Numbered from the stretch's first letter, positions 23,001 through 35,567 are shown. The stretch: DNA of 64,000 nt from Microplitis mediator (GCF_029852145.1 NC_079969.1:3658001-3722000); one strand, 5' to 3'. Notes: a model not told the origin generated them from the sequence alone. Translations and numbers: made by a program.

Positions 23001-23925
23001 CCCGTATGAACAAACAATATATGGTTAAAATATATAAAATCACATATGTTTGCAACAAAAAAATATATGATATATTATATTGTATATTATAAAAAATCAT
23101 ATAGAGATTTTGGCCGATTTAATATAAAATTATATACAGTAGTAAATATATGTACTCCACATATGTAACTTATATGTTTTTTATATTAAGCTTTATATAC
23201 ATTTACATTTACCTTATAATATATTGTATTGATATATTTCCTTTTATATTCAAAAAATATAAAATTTTTATATGAAATGAAATATATGGTAGCATATAAT
23301 TTATATTATATATGGCAGCATATATTTTCTTTGTTATATTTAAGCATATATTTTATTCGGTGTATGTATATGTATATGGGTATATACATTCGCATAAAAT
23401 TAACTAATTTTGAAAATTTAAACTGCAATTTAAAGAGTATATTAAAATTTATATCTAATTTAATTGGAGTTGGTCATACGAATAAGAAACTTTTTTTTTC
23501 CATACACAATATAAATATATGTTTTTATATATGATCAGAATATATTTTTCGTATATGATAGAAATATATATTTTTATGTATGATAAAAATATAGTTTTCG
23601 TATATGACAAGAATATATTTTTTGTATATGATTGACATATATATTTTATATATGCTAAACATATACGGACTCGTATATGATGAATATTATATTTTTTAAT
23701 ATAAAAAAAAATATATCAGAAAATATAGTTAAATTGGCCACATATATTTTCTGATATTTATCACATATTTTGACCATATATGTTATTTTCATACGGGGAA
23801 GATTTGGAATTCGAATCCACAAATCCGAGTTTTCGAATTTCGATAAAAATTTATATAACGATAGTAGAACACGTCTAAATTGGCCACATATATTTTTGGA
23901 TATTTATCATATATTTTCATACGGG
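23001..23925. mobile_element. CCCGTATGAAAA-ended AT-rich element, copy B (empty site)
   Basis: It starts CCCGTATGAACAAACAATAT, has a first end TTATTTTCATACGGG at 23797, and a second end ATTTTCATACGGG at 23925. TA flanks the outer borders. It is the uninterrupted version of copy A. Between the two right ends lies the shared sequence of about 80 bp with GGAATTCGAATCCACAAATC, followed by a second short copy of the terminal GGCCACATATATTTT block. Confidence 0.85.
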
Positions 23926-24169
23926 TAATTCCCTGATCAGGTTTATGTGTTAACCAATATCCATACATACTGACGGTCATCACAGGATTTTTTTACATTT
24001 GTTTTAAATTATTATTTTTAAATCATGACTTAAAATCATGTTCGTATTATTTACTAATAAATTATCTCCCAAATGGTACGAATTTTGTTCTAGTTGATCA
24101 TATTTCATGTGTAAATATGATTTTTTTACGAAATCGAATCAGCTGAGACCCAATAAGCGTTAGCAGAAC

Positions 24170-24250
24170 ACTTTTCATCGCTTCGCAATTGAGGTGCACA
24201 ATTTTATCGCTTCGCGATTGGGATGCGCAGTTTTACTGCTTCGCAATTGA
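24170..24250. repeat. GCTTCGCGATTGGG minisatellite, inverted relative to 14.2 kb
   Basis: Three units carry ATCGCTTCGCAATTGAGGTG or close variants. They are the reverse complement of the units at 14166-14280. The array lies about 190 bp before the next eIF5B exon. Confidence 0.8.
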
Positions 24251-24443
24251 GTTGTGCCAAAATAAAAATTAAATTCTCAAAACAGTAAAAATTTCAGTGT
24301 CTCAAATTTACAACCGCAATTTCTTAATTTTAACTCATATTTTTGAGTAAACTTGCCTATATTTTTTTCTGTATTAATAATAAAACTAAAAATATTTAAA
24401 AAATGAATTTAATATTAATTCTTAACTGTTTCTCTGCTCTTAG

Positions 24444-24605
24444 TTCGTTGACTTGGGCGTGGTTACAAGCATACAGTACAATCACAAGGACGTTGAGTCG
24501 GCGCGTAAGGGCCAGGAGGTTTGCGTGAAAATCGAACCGGTGCCAGGTGAAGCACCTAAGATGTATGGACGGCATTTTGATGACAAGGACATGATTGTCA
24601 GTAAG
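24444..24605 (+). CDS. eIF5B: eIF5B coding exon 4 (visible), domain IV
   Basis: Splice borders are CTCTGCTCTTAG and GTAAGA, and the 54 codons are in phase 0. It encodes FVDLGVVTSIQYNHKDVESA, then RKGQEVCVKIEPVPGEAPKM, then YGRHFDDKDMIVSK. The GVVTSI--NHK-V-A-KGQEVCVKIEP-PGE-PKM-GRHF signature is diagnostic of the end of eIF5B domain IV. The exon's GC content is clearly above that of its surroundings. Confidence 0.97.
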
Positions 24606-25977
24606 GTAAGAACACATCTCATATATTTATTTATTTATTTACTTCATTATGACTTCTATAACCAGTATCAGACAATTAAAATAAAACATCATAAATTATC
24701 ATATGCACATCCATAAACTTCACTACTTTATTTAATTATCAGTTCTAATTAAGTTTTTTCAAGCCTCGTTGAAGTTTTTACTTCAACTTCATTTCCGTTA
24801 CCTAATGCTCTGATAGTTTAAATAATTACGCAAGTAAACAAATAAAGTATTAATTAGACGGTGGTATCGATAGCCAAGTTAAGAAAATTTAAAACAGTAA
24901 ATGGCTGAAAAAAGAATTCGTATAAAATTCATTCAGGACTTAATTTTTTTTTTCTTTTGTATCACCCTCGTGTCATCCATTCATTGATCCAACTCATTCA
25001 TAAATATCCGCCCTCGTGTCTGGTCTCATTGATTGCACACGAAGCTATCCAACGCTTGCGCCATATCGAGTTTGTAAGTTTAGATGACTTACGTTTAGTT
25101 ATTTTAAGCGTTTTAATTTCGTCATTTTTATAACCGCTTTCTAAAGACAATTAGATACAAAAAAAATATATATGTAGTAATTGATATTTATTTATTTTTT
25201 TTTCTATCGATTGTCAAAAAGAATTTGAAATATTTCAATTACTCGTAAATAATTTTTTAAAATTAATTACAAAAAAAAAAATTGCACATTTGGAAAATAA
25301 AAAAAACTAGACGTGGAATTTTTCAAAATTCAAAATAAAAATTTTCTAAACGAGCCATGAATTAATTTTTCTGAAAAAAATTTTCCCGGCCCCGTGACCC
25401 AAAAAATTTGGAAAAATTTTGTCTCGAGCTATTTCTTATAATTCCGCGAAAACCGTGGCTCAAAAAATTATTTTGCTGGAAGATCTTTAAACTAGAGATT
25501 TCAAGCTTCAATTTTCTTTTTTTATTTTTTCGATACGATAATTTTTCACGAAAATACAGCCTTCGAAAAATCACTAAAAAATTTATAAAATTTTCTTGTT
25601 CCTTTAATTTTTTGGATAAGAATTTTTTTTTAAATTTATCCTATAGAAAAATAATCAAAAAATTATCAGACAGGCTAACTTAAGTATCGTATATACATTA
25701 GTATATATAATTATTGATAAAAATAAATTTTCTAACGGAAGTAATATAAAACAACTTTATTATTAATGATTGATAAATAAATATTTGTCTCTTACGTCGA
25801 TAACCTAGCTGTACACTTGTACATACATATATGTTATTCATATATATATATATTCCTACGTGCTCGTTGATTTTCCAAGCACCCACGCTTTCCGCGCCCG
25901 CATCCGGTCGTCTGGTATATCCCGAGTCACGCGAGATATGCCTGTCCCGCGTTTCGATTCCGCTTTGCTTCTATCCC

Positions 25978-25982
25978 ACGCT

Positions 25983-26012
<30 letters not shown>
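25978..26012. repeat. TA dinucleotide microsatellite
   Basis: An uninterrupted TA run of about 30 bases. Similar runs occur at about 28625-28650, 28985-29002, 36218-36240, 37038-37064 and 61210-61260, the last being the longest. Confidence 0.9.
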
Positions 26013-26019
<7 letters not shown>

Positions 26020-26409
26020 TTTTAAATTATATTAAATTTTATTATTCTCAAAAAAATTAATATATAAATTGAAATTAAAATCATTTTAATTTATTATTTA
26101 CTATTTTATTTATTAATTAAAAGTTAATTTTTATTGCTCTATTTTTTTATCCACTTGTTTTTAATCGTTTATTTTTATTTTCTTATTTTTTATTTTTTTT
26201 TTATTTCTTGTATTTTTACTCTTTTTATATTGAAGAAGCACATGTGCTTAACATATGAAATGTTCTCTAAGAAATGGCACGCATTTTTTATGTGTACAGT
26301 ATTTTAATGAAGAAACATAATATAAATATTACAAATTTTTATTTATATAATATTTTATAAAATATATATGAAGTAATCTAAATTAACAAAAAAAGTAAAT
26401 CGTAAAAAA

Positions 26410-26872
26410 ACGGAGTAAATCCAGGCGGTGTAGGTGTTCAAATTTTCGGTGTTGAATTTCAACCGAAAGTGGTGTTAAAATAACACCGCCGAAGGTGTAA
26501 ATATTCTTTACCGGTGTTAAAAAAATTTCCCGGTGTTAAAATATTTTACGTCCTCGATCACTACACACTGGAAAAAGAGCGGTGTTAAAAATGGACTCAT
26601 TTTAACTCCGCCCGGTGTTAAAATGAAATTACACCGATGTACGAGGCGTAATACGGCGGTGTTAAAATACCGGTGTAAAAGCGGGGTAAACGCACACACA
26701 CGCACACACATATGCACATATTCTCAAAGTAAAATATTTTAACACCGGAAAATTTTTTTTAACACCGGTAAAGAATATTTACACCGCCGGCGGCATTATT
26801 TTCACACCGCTTTCGGGGTTAAAATTTAACACCGCCAATTTTAACACCTACTCCGCTTGGACTTACCCCTGT
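26410..26872. mobile_element. GGTGTTAAAA-rich long-arm inverted repeat element
   Basis: The arms at 26410-26550 and 26722-26872 are inverted copies of about 145 bp: GTAAATATTCTTTACCGGTG on the left pairs with CACCGGTAAAGAATATTTAC on the right, and GGCGGTGTAGGTGTT with AACACCTACTCCGC. Both arms are built from many GGTGTTAAAA or TTTTAACACC words. An ACAC microsatellite lies in the centre. Confidence 0.85.
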
Positions 26873-27110
26873 ACTTTTATTAATTAATTAAATTATTGGA
26901 TTGAAATGCTGGGAGTCAAATTGTGTAATTAAAAATTTGAAATTTTCTCTAGATAATATTCATTAAATTTTCATATTTTTTATATGTAATACATTTTTTT
27001 TCCAATTTCTATACATGGAATTTTTTTTACACCGATTTAACACCTGTGTTATTTCATTTTGACCGCGCGGTGTTAAATTGTCCATTTTTAACACCGCTCT
27101 TTTTACAATG
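26566..27110. mobile_element. CACTGGAAAAAGAGCGGTG element, interleaved with the previous one
   Basis: The left end CACTGGAAAAAGAGCGGTGT with TTAAAAATGGAC pairs with the right end ACACCGCTCTTTTTACAATG preceded by GTCCATTTTTA. The left arm lies inside the 26410-26872 element and the right arm outside it, so the two inverted repeats cross and do not nest. Confidence 0.75.
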
Positions 27111-27573
27111 CAATTATGGTCAACAGATAATGACTATTAATTTAAATGAAATTTATTTTTGAAATTTTATTATACTTTTTACTGTCTCGATTTATGTCAA
27201 TACATATATATAATAAGATAATAATAATTATTATTTAAATGCAACGTCTATAATTTAAAAATCGTGAATGTACTGCTAGTGAAGTCTAATGTCGACGCAT
27301 TTGAATTGGCTAATGTCCGTCACTCGATCATTCATTGCGTTGCACATTACATATATACATATATATTACGAGTTATATTTCTAGGCCAGCCAGACGTTTA
27401 TATTAGATAGTCTCCAATAATATAATTCTATTCCTTTATACTCTATGAATCACACTTTACTCTAACTTTATCATACTGATTCTAATTCGATATCTTTATA
27501 CTTTGCCAGTATTATACAAACATAGGATAGGCGGGGGTTAAGCACTCACTTTAATACATTTATTTTTTTATAG

Positions 27574-28237
27574 TGATGACTAGGGACAAGATTTTTGCCT
27601 TATTTTTTAAATAAATAGTTCAAATTTTTGACGTTACGATTCAAAATTTGATTAATTATGAAAATCTTAATTTTTTAATTACGGCTTTCTTATTAGTCCT
27701 AAGAAAAAATTATAAGAGACATTTTTTTTAGAAAATTAAATTCCCTACAACTTTTGTTTAAAAACTTTTTTAATACGACCAATATTTTCACCGTGATTCG
27801 AAAATTAAGATTCATAATGAATGATTCAAAATTTGAATAATTATGAAAATCGTAATTTTGAAATTACGGCTTTCTTATTAGTCCTGACAAAAAATTATAA
27901 GAGCCATTTTTTTTAGAAAATTAAATTCCCTACAACTTTTGTTTGAAAACTTTTTTAATACGACCAATATTTTCACCGTTATCTGAAAATTAAGATTCAT
28001 AACGAATGATTCAAAATTTGATTAGTTATGAAAATCTTAATTTTTAAATTACGGCTTTCTTATTAGTCCTAAGAAAAAATTATAAGAGACATTTTTTTTA
28101 GAAAATTAAATTCCCTACAACTTTTGTTAGAAAAATTTTTTAATAAGACCAATATCTTCCCCGTAATATAAAAAATTTCACACCACTAGTTATCAATTAT
28201 TTTTAAATTACCGCAAAAATCCTGGTCCTAGTGATGA
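27574..28237. mobile_element. Palindrome-tandem element with 6-bp target duplication, copy 2
   Basis: TGATGA flanks both sides (27574-27579 and 28232-28237). The ends are CTAGGGACAAGATTTTTGCC and CGCAAAAATCCTGGTCCTAG. The interior has three units of about 180 bp with AATTACGGCTTTCTTATTAG, GAAAATTAAATTCCCTACAA and GACCAATATTTTCACCG. It belongs to the same family as 15220-16025 but has its own unit variant, suggesting that each copy's tandem interior was homogenised separately. Confidence 0.9.
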
Positions 28238-28279
28238 CAGTTTTAATTTTATTGTTTTTAATATTTTTCACGTAAATTT

Positions 28280-28400
28280 TCTTGATTTAAAAAATTTTTC
28301 TCCGCACATGAAAAAAATTATTGACTGGAGGTAAATATTCTTGACTCAATTTTTTTTTAAACCTCAATTTTCTCAGGTAAGACGAATTTTCTTGGCTCAA
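28280..28400. repeat. Fragment of the TTGAGTCAAGAAAAT family
   Basis: GACTGGAGGTAAATATTCTT, GACTCAATTTTT and GACGAATTTTCTTGGCTC are the reverse complement of blocks at 44440-44580 and 46080-46260. Confidence 0.65.
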
Positions 28401-28618
28401 AAAAAACTTAACGTGGAACTAAGTCTAAATTTTGAATTGCTGATTTCATTATTGACAATTTTTTTTATTTCCATTTCATCAAATTCAAATTTCACTAAAT
28501 ATATAGTCGAATATATATCGTAATATTTTATACTTCTTATTATTTTCCGATTATTTAAATACTGATGTTTTGACTTTCAAATTGATTATTTTATACACGC
28601 AGTTATTTTTAAATTTTG

Positions 28619-28649
<31 letters not shown>

Positions 28650-29606
28650 AAAATCAAAATAAACTTTGATTTTACACAGTCGGTAAAAAAAAAATAAATA
28701 AATTTATTTCACACAATTAAATTTTTTCAAATATCGCGCCCAAATAACTTATAGTTATCTGCAAATAATTATTACGAAAACGTACTATATATCAATAAAA
28801 AAAAGAAAAGTTGGTCAAATATATTTACTATGTAGGCAAATATATATAAATATAGAGAATTGATAGACAGAAGTTTGTTTACTCACTTTAATAATAGAGT
28901 CATGAAGATAAAAGTAAATAAAGTTTAAATTTTAGTCTCGTAGAGTAAAAAAGATTAGACAAAAATAGAGTTTTATTAGTTGTATATATATATATATATA
29001 TATGTATTTATTTATTGACGTAGAAGTCAACGTTTGATACTCAAGTCAATGATAAATGTAATAAAAATTGTTAATAGTACTCTGTTAATATACATTAAAG
29101 TAAGTATAGGTGTGTGATAAAAAAAGCAAGAAAGAAAGAAAGAGAGAGAGAAAGATAAAAAAGTATGAGAACGAGAATCTACACCGGATGTAATGTACAC
29201 GCCTACGCGGCTGCGAGGTTGCAAATTAATTCGTGTCTTCATCTTTCGTCCGCGCCTTAACAGTCTACTTTAATAAAGTATTGTAAGAGCACACCCTGTT
29301 GATATTCTTTAGTAATTAATTCAATTAAAAATGTTTTCGATGACAGATAAAATAATGTCATAATATTGCGTTCTTTATATTTATCAAGTTTGATAAACTT
29401 TTACTAGGGGTAGAGAGTTTGGGGTAGAAGATTATTACTTCCTAAATGAAGGATGAGACTTAACAGTTCCAGAAATAAAATAGTGTAGTATTTATACATG
29501 AGAAAATTTGGAATTTTTTATGGACATGCAAAGAATTTTGTAGTTAAAAGTACCAAAAATTTTAGGTTATGAGGGCCAATTTAATATTATAAAGAATTTT
29601 ACGGGT

Positions 29607-30452
29607 TGATTAAGTAATTTTTATGGAAATTGAATCAAAAAGTACTCTAAAAGATAACTATTTTTACTATACCACGTGGTAATACTTCTGACTTATCAAA
29701 AAGTCTATTACTTTGTTTCAATATTTACAATAGAAAATAACTAAAAAAACTACTGGTACTAGGAAATTTATCAACTTAAACTTAAAGATTCCAACCCTTC
29801 TGAAACTTTGTACTACGCAGCATGGTAATTTTATCAAAAATCTTTCAAATTCGAGTTTGTTCGTAAATATTCGGCTCTTTTCGTTCATTCTAGTTCTGAT
29901 AGGTTAGAATGAAGTAATAACGCGACGTATTAACACATAAGCGAGCATCTCTGCGTATACTATCTTGTGAATTTTCATTAGTATTATAATTATAAATATG
30001 AATTTGAATGCTTATTAAATTTTGTATAAATCTAGCAGATGGACTATTTTCATTATTGCTATCGGCGATTATTCAAATCAATAAATAAATTATAATTTAC
30101 TTTACAAAATTAACACGCTTATATTTTGTCGTTACTAGGTGATTTAATGTATATCGAGCTATGAATGCAACCAAATAATTTATCCCCAGCCTTCTTATAA
30201 TTATAATTTTTTATAATATACTGCTTTTATTTTAATTTTTACAAATATTTAACTAAATATTCTGATTTGGCATAACCAATTACTATGCAGCTGGTAAAAA
30301 TTTCTAAAATAAAATTGAATCTGTTGCTTTGTCAAAATTACTACGCATTGTAAATTCTGTTTGATGTAAATTTAAAAATTCTACATTATCAGTAATTTTC
30401 ACCACAATTCCAAATTGTCTACGTCGCTTTCATAGTAAATTTTCCATAAATC
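29607..30452 (-). mobile_element. Dispersed repeat of about 850 bp, copy B (inverted)
   Basis: This is the reverse complement of copies A and C. Similarity with copy C continues beyond its right end (to about 29555 here, sharing TTAGGTTATGAGGG-like sequence), and similarity with copy A continues beyond its left end (to about 30505 here, sharing a GGTATTTTTT..CGGAAAA block). The full element is therefore longer than the shared core, about 950 bp. Confidence 0.85.
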
Positions 30453-32199
30453 TTTTCCGTAAAAAATACCATAGAATTCTCCATAGAAGTGTATATATTA
30501 AAATTACACAATCGAATGTTCCTAGAATCAAAATTTATTCGAAACCCTGAATATTTTACCGATAACTTTTCCTGTCTCATATTAAAATTCATCAGTTCCA
30601 AAAATTAAAACTTTTCTCCAAAATTTTTCAAAATATTACCCAAAGGTATTTTCTATTCAAAAATGACAGTAACAATGGCATATCCATACACAAAACCAAA
30701 CTCATTGAAATACAAATGAAACCGCTGAATGAAAGCCATTACATTCATAAAAGTCATTCATCGCCAGCTGTATCGATCCGTAACCATCGTAACAGACAGT
30801 ATCAGGGGTGGCATAAAACCCTGGGGTTCAGTAGGGGTGTAGTCTCATATATATACATATATATTTGTATGAAAGCTTCATTGAGCTACTGTGGTGTTTT
30901 ATTGAATACCTAGTCCTTGGAATGGAAACCAGGACATCCGGGCTTGCTCTCTTTCTATCTACGAGCTATCCCCTGAAGTTAGACCGTGAGTTGGCTTCTG
31001 CGTTGCCCATTCACCCACAACCCTTAGGTCGTCGTTCTACTTTAGCATCTATACCTTCTTCTTTTCCTTCTTTTTCTTTATTTATTGGACATCTCAAACC
31101 CAAAAGCGTCTGTTTGTATAAATATACATAAGGAGACAGAATATTTTCTGAACAATTCAATGAATTGACTCAATTTTATATTTTTTTTTTTTTTCATGAG
31201 CTTCGATTTTTATAGAATTCGACCCTATCGAATGTTACCTTTGCGTTATTAATTTCATATCGAAGGTGAAAAATATTTTTGACAGCAGGGAATTGAAATT
31301 TTTTTCGAGTATTCCATAAAAAAAAAAAAAAGTCAGCATATTTTGAACTGAACTCAGATTTCTTCGATTAAGAAAATGATTTTTCATGAAATTTTTCACT
31401 AAAAATATATTAGATTTTAAATTTCCAGTCTTGTATTTGAACTCAATTTTCCAAAATTTTTTTCCCATATATTTAATTTGCCACCGTTTTTTTTTTTTTT
31501 TCTATTTTATTCAAATTTTTATTTACTGAGGAATTTTTCAGTCCAAAATTTTCAAAAATCCTTTTTTTGAGGGTCGACACGTATCGCTTCCTTGTGTTCA
31601 ATATACCCGTTATTGCACACAAATTATTCGATTTGAAAGAATTTTTGTCAAAAATAATTTTGCGTTTTGAATTATTGAGAATTTGAAATTTTTCAAAAAA
31701 ATCCTTTTTTTGTAAGAGAGTTTGTTTGAGTCGTATGTGGGTCAGATTGTTTTGAACGTCAATATAAAAATAATGATAACAATTTTGAGCTTTTCTGAGA
31801 AATTGGGTTAGTGGGACATTACAATGACGTCCTACGTTGCCAAGGGGATGACCTAGTGTTATTAGATTGAGGTCGGTAAAATATAAATTCACCCTTTGAG
31901 AAAACTCTGTGAGACGAAATTATTTTAAAATAGAGACCGGTTTCGTATCCATGAATGAATGAATAATAAACGAACCAAAAAAAAAATGTAATTAAGAAAT
32001 TACAGCGGATGTATGGATGAGTATTTTTAGATATAAGAAACGTAATTAGATTTTGTGGTTGATGAGATATTCAATTCTGGAACTATATTTAGGATCGAGA
32101 TGGACTTTGTTGCTGTTGCTTAATGTAAAGTATAAAACAGTTAAATATAATAACACGGCTGTAAACCACAAAAAATACTCGAGAGGAAATCAAAATTTT

Positions 32200-32797
32200 A
32201 GTGACTGGATTTCGTAAACCATTGAAATTTCAATAATTGATGATCTCAAATTTTTCATATTACGGCGGAAATACTGGACGTATAAAAAAATTTTTCAAAC
32301 AAAAGTTGTAGGAAATTTAATTTTCTAGAAAAAATGTCTCTTATGAATTTTTATACGACTGATATTTTCACCGTAATTTCAAAATTGAGATTTTCATAAT
32401 TAGCAAAAATTTGAATATTTCATTATGAATCTCAATTTTGAAATTACAGTGGAAATATTGGCCGTGTAAAAAAATTTTTTAAACAAAAGGTGTAGGAAAT
32501 TTTATTTTCTAGAAAAAATGTCTCTTATGATTTTTTTATACGACCAATATTTTCACTGTAATTTTAAAATTAACATTTTCATAATTAATAAAAATTTGAA
32601 TCATTAATTATGAATCTTAATTTTGAAATTACGGTGAAAATATTGGTCGTATAAAAAAATCATAAGAGACATTTTTTCTAGAAAATTAAATTTCCTACAA
32701 CTGTTGTTTCAAACATATTTTTTACCCGACCAATATTTTCGCCGTAATATCAAAAATTTGAACCATTCATTTCAAAATTAAGGCAAAAGTCTCTTCC
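32200..32797. mobile_element. Palindrome-tandem element, copy 3 (worn ends)
   Basis: Three units carry AATTACAGTGGAAATATTGG, ATTTTCTAGAAAAAATGTCT and CGACCAATATTTTCACTG, as in 15226-16019. The right end AAATTAAGGCAAAAGTCTCT is recognisable but mutated. No clear target duplication remains, so this is probably the oldest of the three copies. Confidence 0.8.
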
Positions 32798-32964
32798 CAA
32801 TTTATATGACATTGTAGATACCCAGAGAAAACGAGGCTCGAAAGTTTATTTAATTTCTAAGATGATTTTCTGATTTAAAAAAGTAATTTTTTCAAAAAAA
32901 TTAGATCGAAATTTACTTATACGATTTCGAAAAAATTCCCGTCATCTGACAGAAATCTAAATAA

Positions 32965-33125
32965 ACGCACGGAAAAAATTACTATGACCACAGTAAAATT
33001 TCCAATGGTTACAGTAATTTGTGATATCGTTGTAAATTTTACTATGGTCATAGTAATTTTTCCATGTGTTTATTTCAATTTCCATTGATGGCCAACATGG
33101 TCCGGCTTTACTATGACATAGAATT
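32965..33125. repeat. ACTATGNNCATAGT palindrome repeat
   Basis: AAAAATTACTATGACCACAG and CTATGGTCATAGTAATTTTT face each other, followed by TTTCCATTGATGGCC and CTTTACTATGACATAG. Related words occur at 13590-13620, 42370-42470 and 56165-56250, so this is a dispersed family. Confidence 0.6.
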
Positions 33126-34715
33126 TAAAAACTAGAATAATTTATCTGTATGGTGTCATAATAATGCCGGGCAATGCGAGCCACCTTTTGGAAATTTAAA
33201 AAAACACATTAAAAAAATTATTATAATCACAGTAAAATTTACAACGATCATATATATGACAATCGAGCTCATGAAATCGATCAGAACACTACTTTTTTAA
33301 AAAGCTTGACATTAAAATGGAAATATCTCGAAAATTATGCGGAATTTGAAAAAACTTTATCAGAGTTAATTTGTCAGAAATAAAATTGTCTACAAAAAAG
33401 ATTCAGTGACATTTTGTGATTACTCTGATAGTTTCGCTGAAAAAGTAAAAGATCTCGAAATTTACTGTAAATTTGACTTCAAGCTTAAATAACTTTTGAA
33501 CAGATGGATTTTTAAAAAAATGATAAGAGACTTTTTTTGTAGAGCGTTCAATTTCCTATAAAACTCCGAACCTAAAATTTTTTTTTCCATGTTGTTTAAA
33601 TGGGAAATCAAAAATCACGAATCGGCGCCTCTTCTATTAATATTAAGAGCTCAAACTTTGACAGAATTTTTTTTTCATCAAGAAAAAAAATTAGTTCTTT
33701 TTTTTGGGCACCCTGATGTATATTTGTATATACATTTAAATCTTAATTTTTAATTACAATAAATGCATATTACTTATATTTAAATAATAAAAATCCACAG
33801 ACCGATAATAAGATAGTATAATACACAATGAAACCGACAATATAACGAAGACAAGCAAGTTAGACACGCCGGAAAACGTCGGGTGTGCTTACCGGATGTG
33901 CATCTTCCTTTTTCGAATGAAGTCCCGCATATTAACTTCTCAATGATGCCGACAACTTGATACACGTAATCTTTAAATAAAAACTATATATCTGTACTTT
34001 TTTTAAATTTTAAATTCCTTTGAAAAAATTTTTTGCCGCCAAATATTTAAATTAACATTCAAAAATAAAAGTATTAATTCCATGGTGAATATCAGTGTTG
34101 AGTTAAAGGGGATATTGTTTATAATTAATTAATTAGTTGATTAATAAAAAAAAGTAATAAACAAATAGTATTTAAGACAAAGCATGACGATGTAATTAAA
34201 TAAAATAGCCGTCTGAGTAGTTTTTAGGGTTCTTGTGATGTTAGGGTGATGAAACGGAAGTTGTTGGGTCCCAGTCTCCAATTGCAGAAGGGCCGGAAGT
34301 CGGTTGTTCCCACGATGATCATCGGCTTGGTAGTTTCACGCATCACCCGTTCGAGTTCTCATCTTAAAACGTCAATTCTATTTTTCTATATGACTTTATA
34401 ATAAAAAAAAGTAAAAAATTCACAAGATTAAAAAATATAAAAAAATATAATGACGTAAAATATGATGATTGTTGAATTATATATAATTTTTTAGATTACA
34501 TAGTACGGAAAATAAATATGTTTTAAAGACATGAAAGAAAGTTTTAAGTGCGGAAGAAAATCCTCAAAAAGGTCTAGTAAGATTTTTTTTAAGAAGGCCC
34601 AACAAATAGAAATAATAATAAAAATAAATATCATTGGATGTAGAAAAAGTTTTTGAATAGAAGATGATTTCTGTTAAAATATATAAGAGTAATACTTTAT
34701 ACGATCAGAAAATTT

Positions 34716-35567
34716 TACAGAAAAAATTTATGGAAAATTTACTATGAAAGCGACGTAGACAATTTGGAATTACAGTGAAAATTACTGATAATGTAGAATT
34801 TTTAAATTTACATCAAACAGATTTTACAATGCGTAGTAATTTTGACAAAGCAACAGATTCAATTTTATTTTAGAAATTTTTACCAGCTGCATAGTAATCG
34901 GTTATGCCAAATTATAATATTTAGTTAAATATTTGTAAAAATTAAAATAAAAGCAGTATATTATAAAAAATTATAATTATAAGAAGGCTGGGGATAAATT
35001 ATTTGATTGCATTCATAGCTCGATATACATTAAATCACCTAGTAACGACAAAATATAAGCGTGTTAATTTTGTAAAGTAAATTATAATTTATTTATTGAT
35101 TTGAATAATCGCCGATAGCAATAATGAAAATAGTCCATCTGATAGATTTATACAAAATTTAATAAGCATTCAAATTCATGTTTATAATTTTAATACTAAT
35201 GAAAATTCACAAGATAGTATACGCAGAGATGCTCGCTTATGTGTTAATACGTCGCGTTATTACTTCATTCTAACCTATCAGAACTAGAATGAACGAAAAG
35301 AGCCGAATATTTACGAACAAACTCGAATTTTAAAGATTTTTGATAAAATTACCATGCTGCGTAGTACAAAGTTTCAGAAGGGTTGGAATCTTTAAGTTTA
35401 AGTTGATAAATTTCCTAGTGCCAGTAGTTTTTTTAGTTATTTTCTATTGTAAATATTGAAACAAAGTAATAGACTTTTTGATAAGTCAGAAGTGTTACCA
35501 CGTGGTATAGTAAAAATAGATATCTTTTAGAGTATTTTTAATTCAATTTCCATAAAAATTACTTAAT
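34716..35567 (+). mobile_element. Dispersed repeat of about 850 bp, copy C
   Basis: Collinear with copy A at 5377-6225 with very few differences. Examples are GACAGCGACG there versus GAAAGCGACG here, and CATGTGGTATAG versus CACGTGGTATAG. Both direct copies lie in the same gene about 29 kb apart with an inverted copy between them. Confidence 0.87.

Larger units (their letters stand above)
5205..24443 (+). other. eIF5B giant intron, about 19.2 kb
   Basis: The exons on both sides join in phase 0 into one conserved domain, so all 19,239 bases are intron. The donor is GTAAGT and the acceptor is CTCTGCTCTTAG. The content is overwhelmingly repeats, listed individually. Parts I could not classify include 6230-7380, 8420-9180, 10940-11630, 12560-13830, 14290-15200, 16030-17110, 18020-19650 and 22160-23000. 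They are AT-rich with only short open frames. GC-richer islands at 13000-13080 and 16520-16640 carry CTTCCGG or CCGGAAGT motifs and could be regulatory. Confidence 0.85.

Noticed and set aside
31473..31892. Minus-strand frame of 139 codons inside the second giant intron
   Set aside because: It has low-complexity Lys/Asn/Phe composition typical of AT-rich sequence, and no domain is recognisable. I would not call it without a homologue or transcript.
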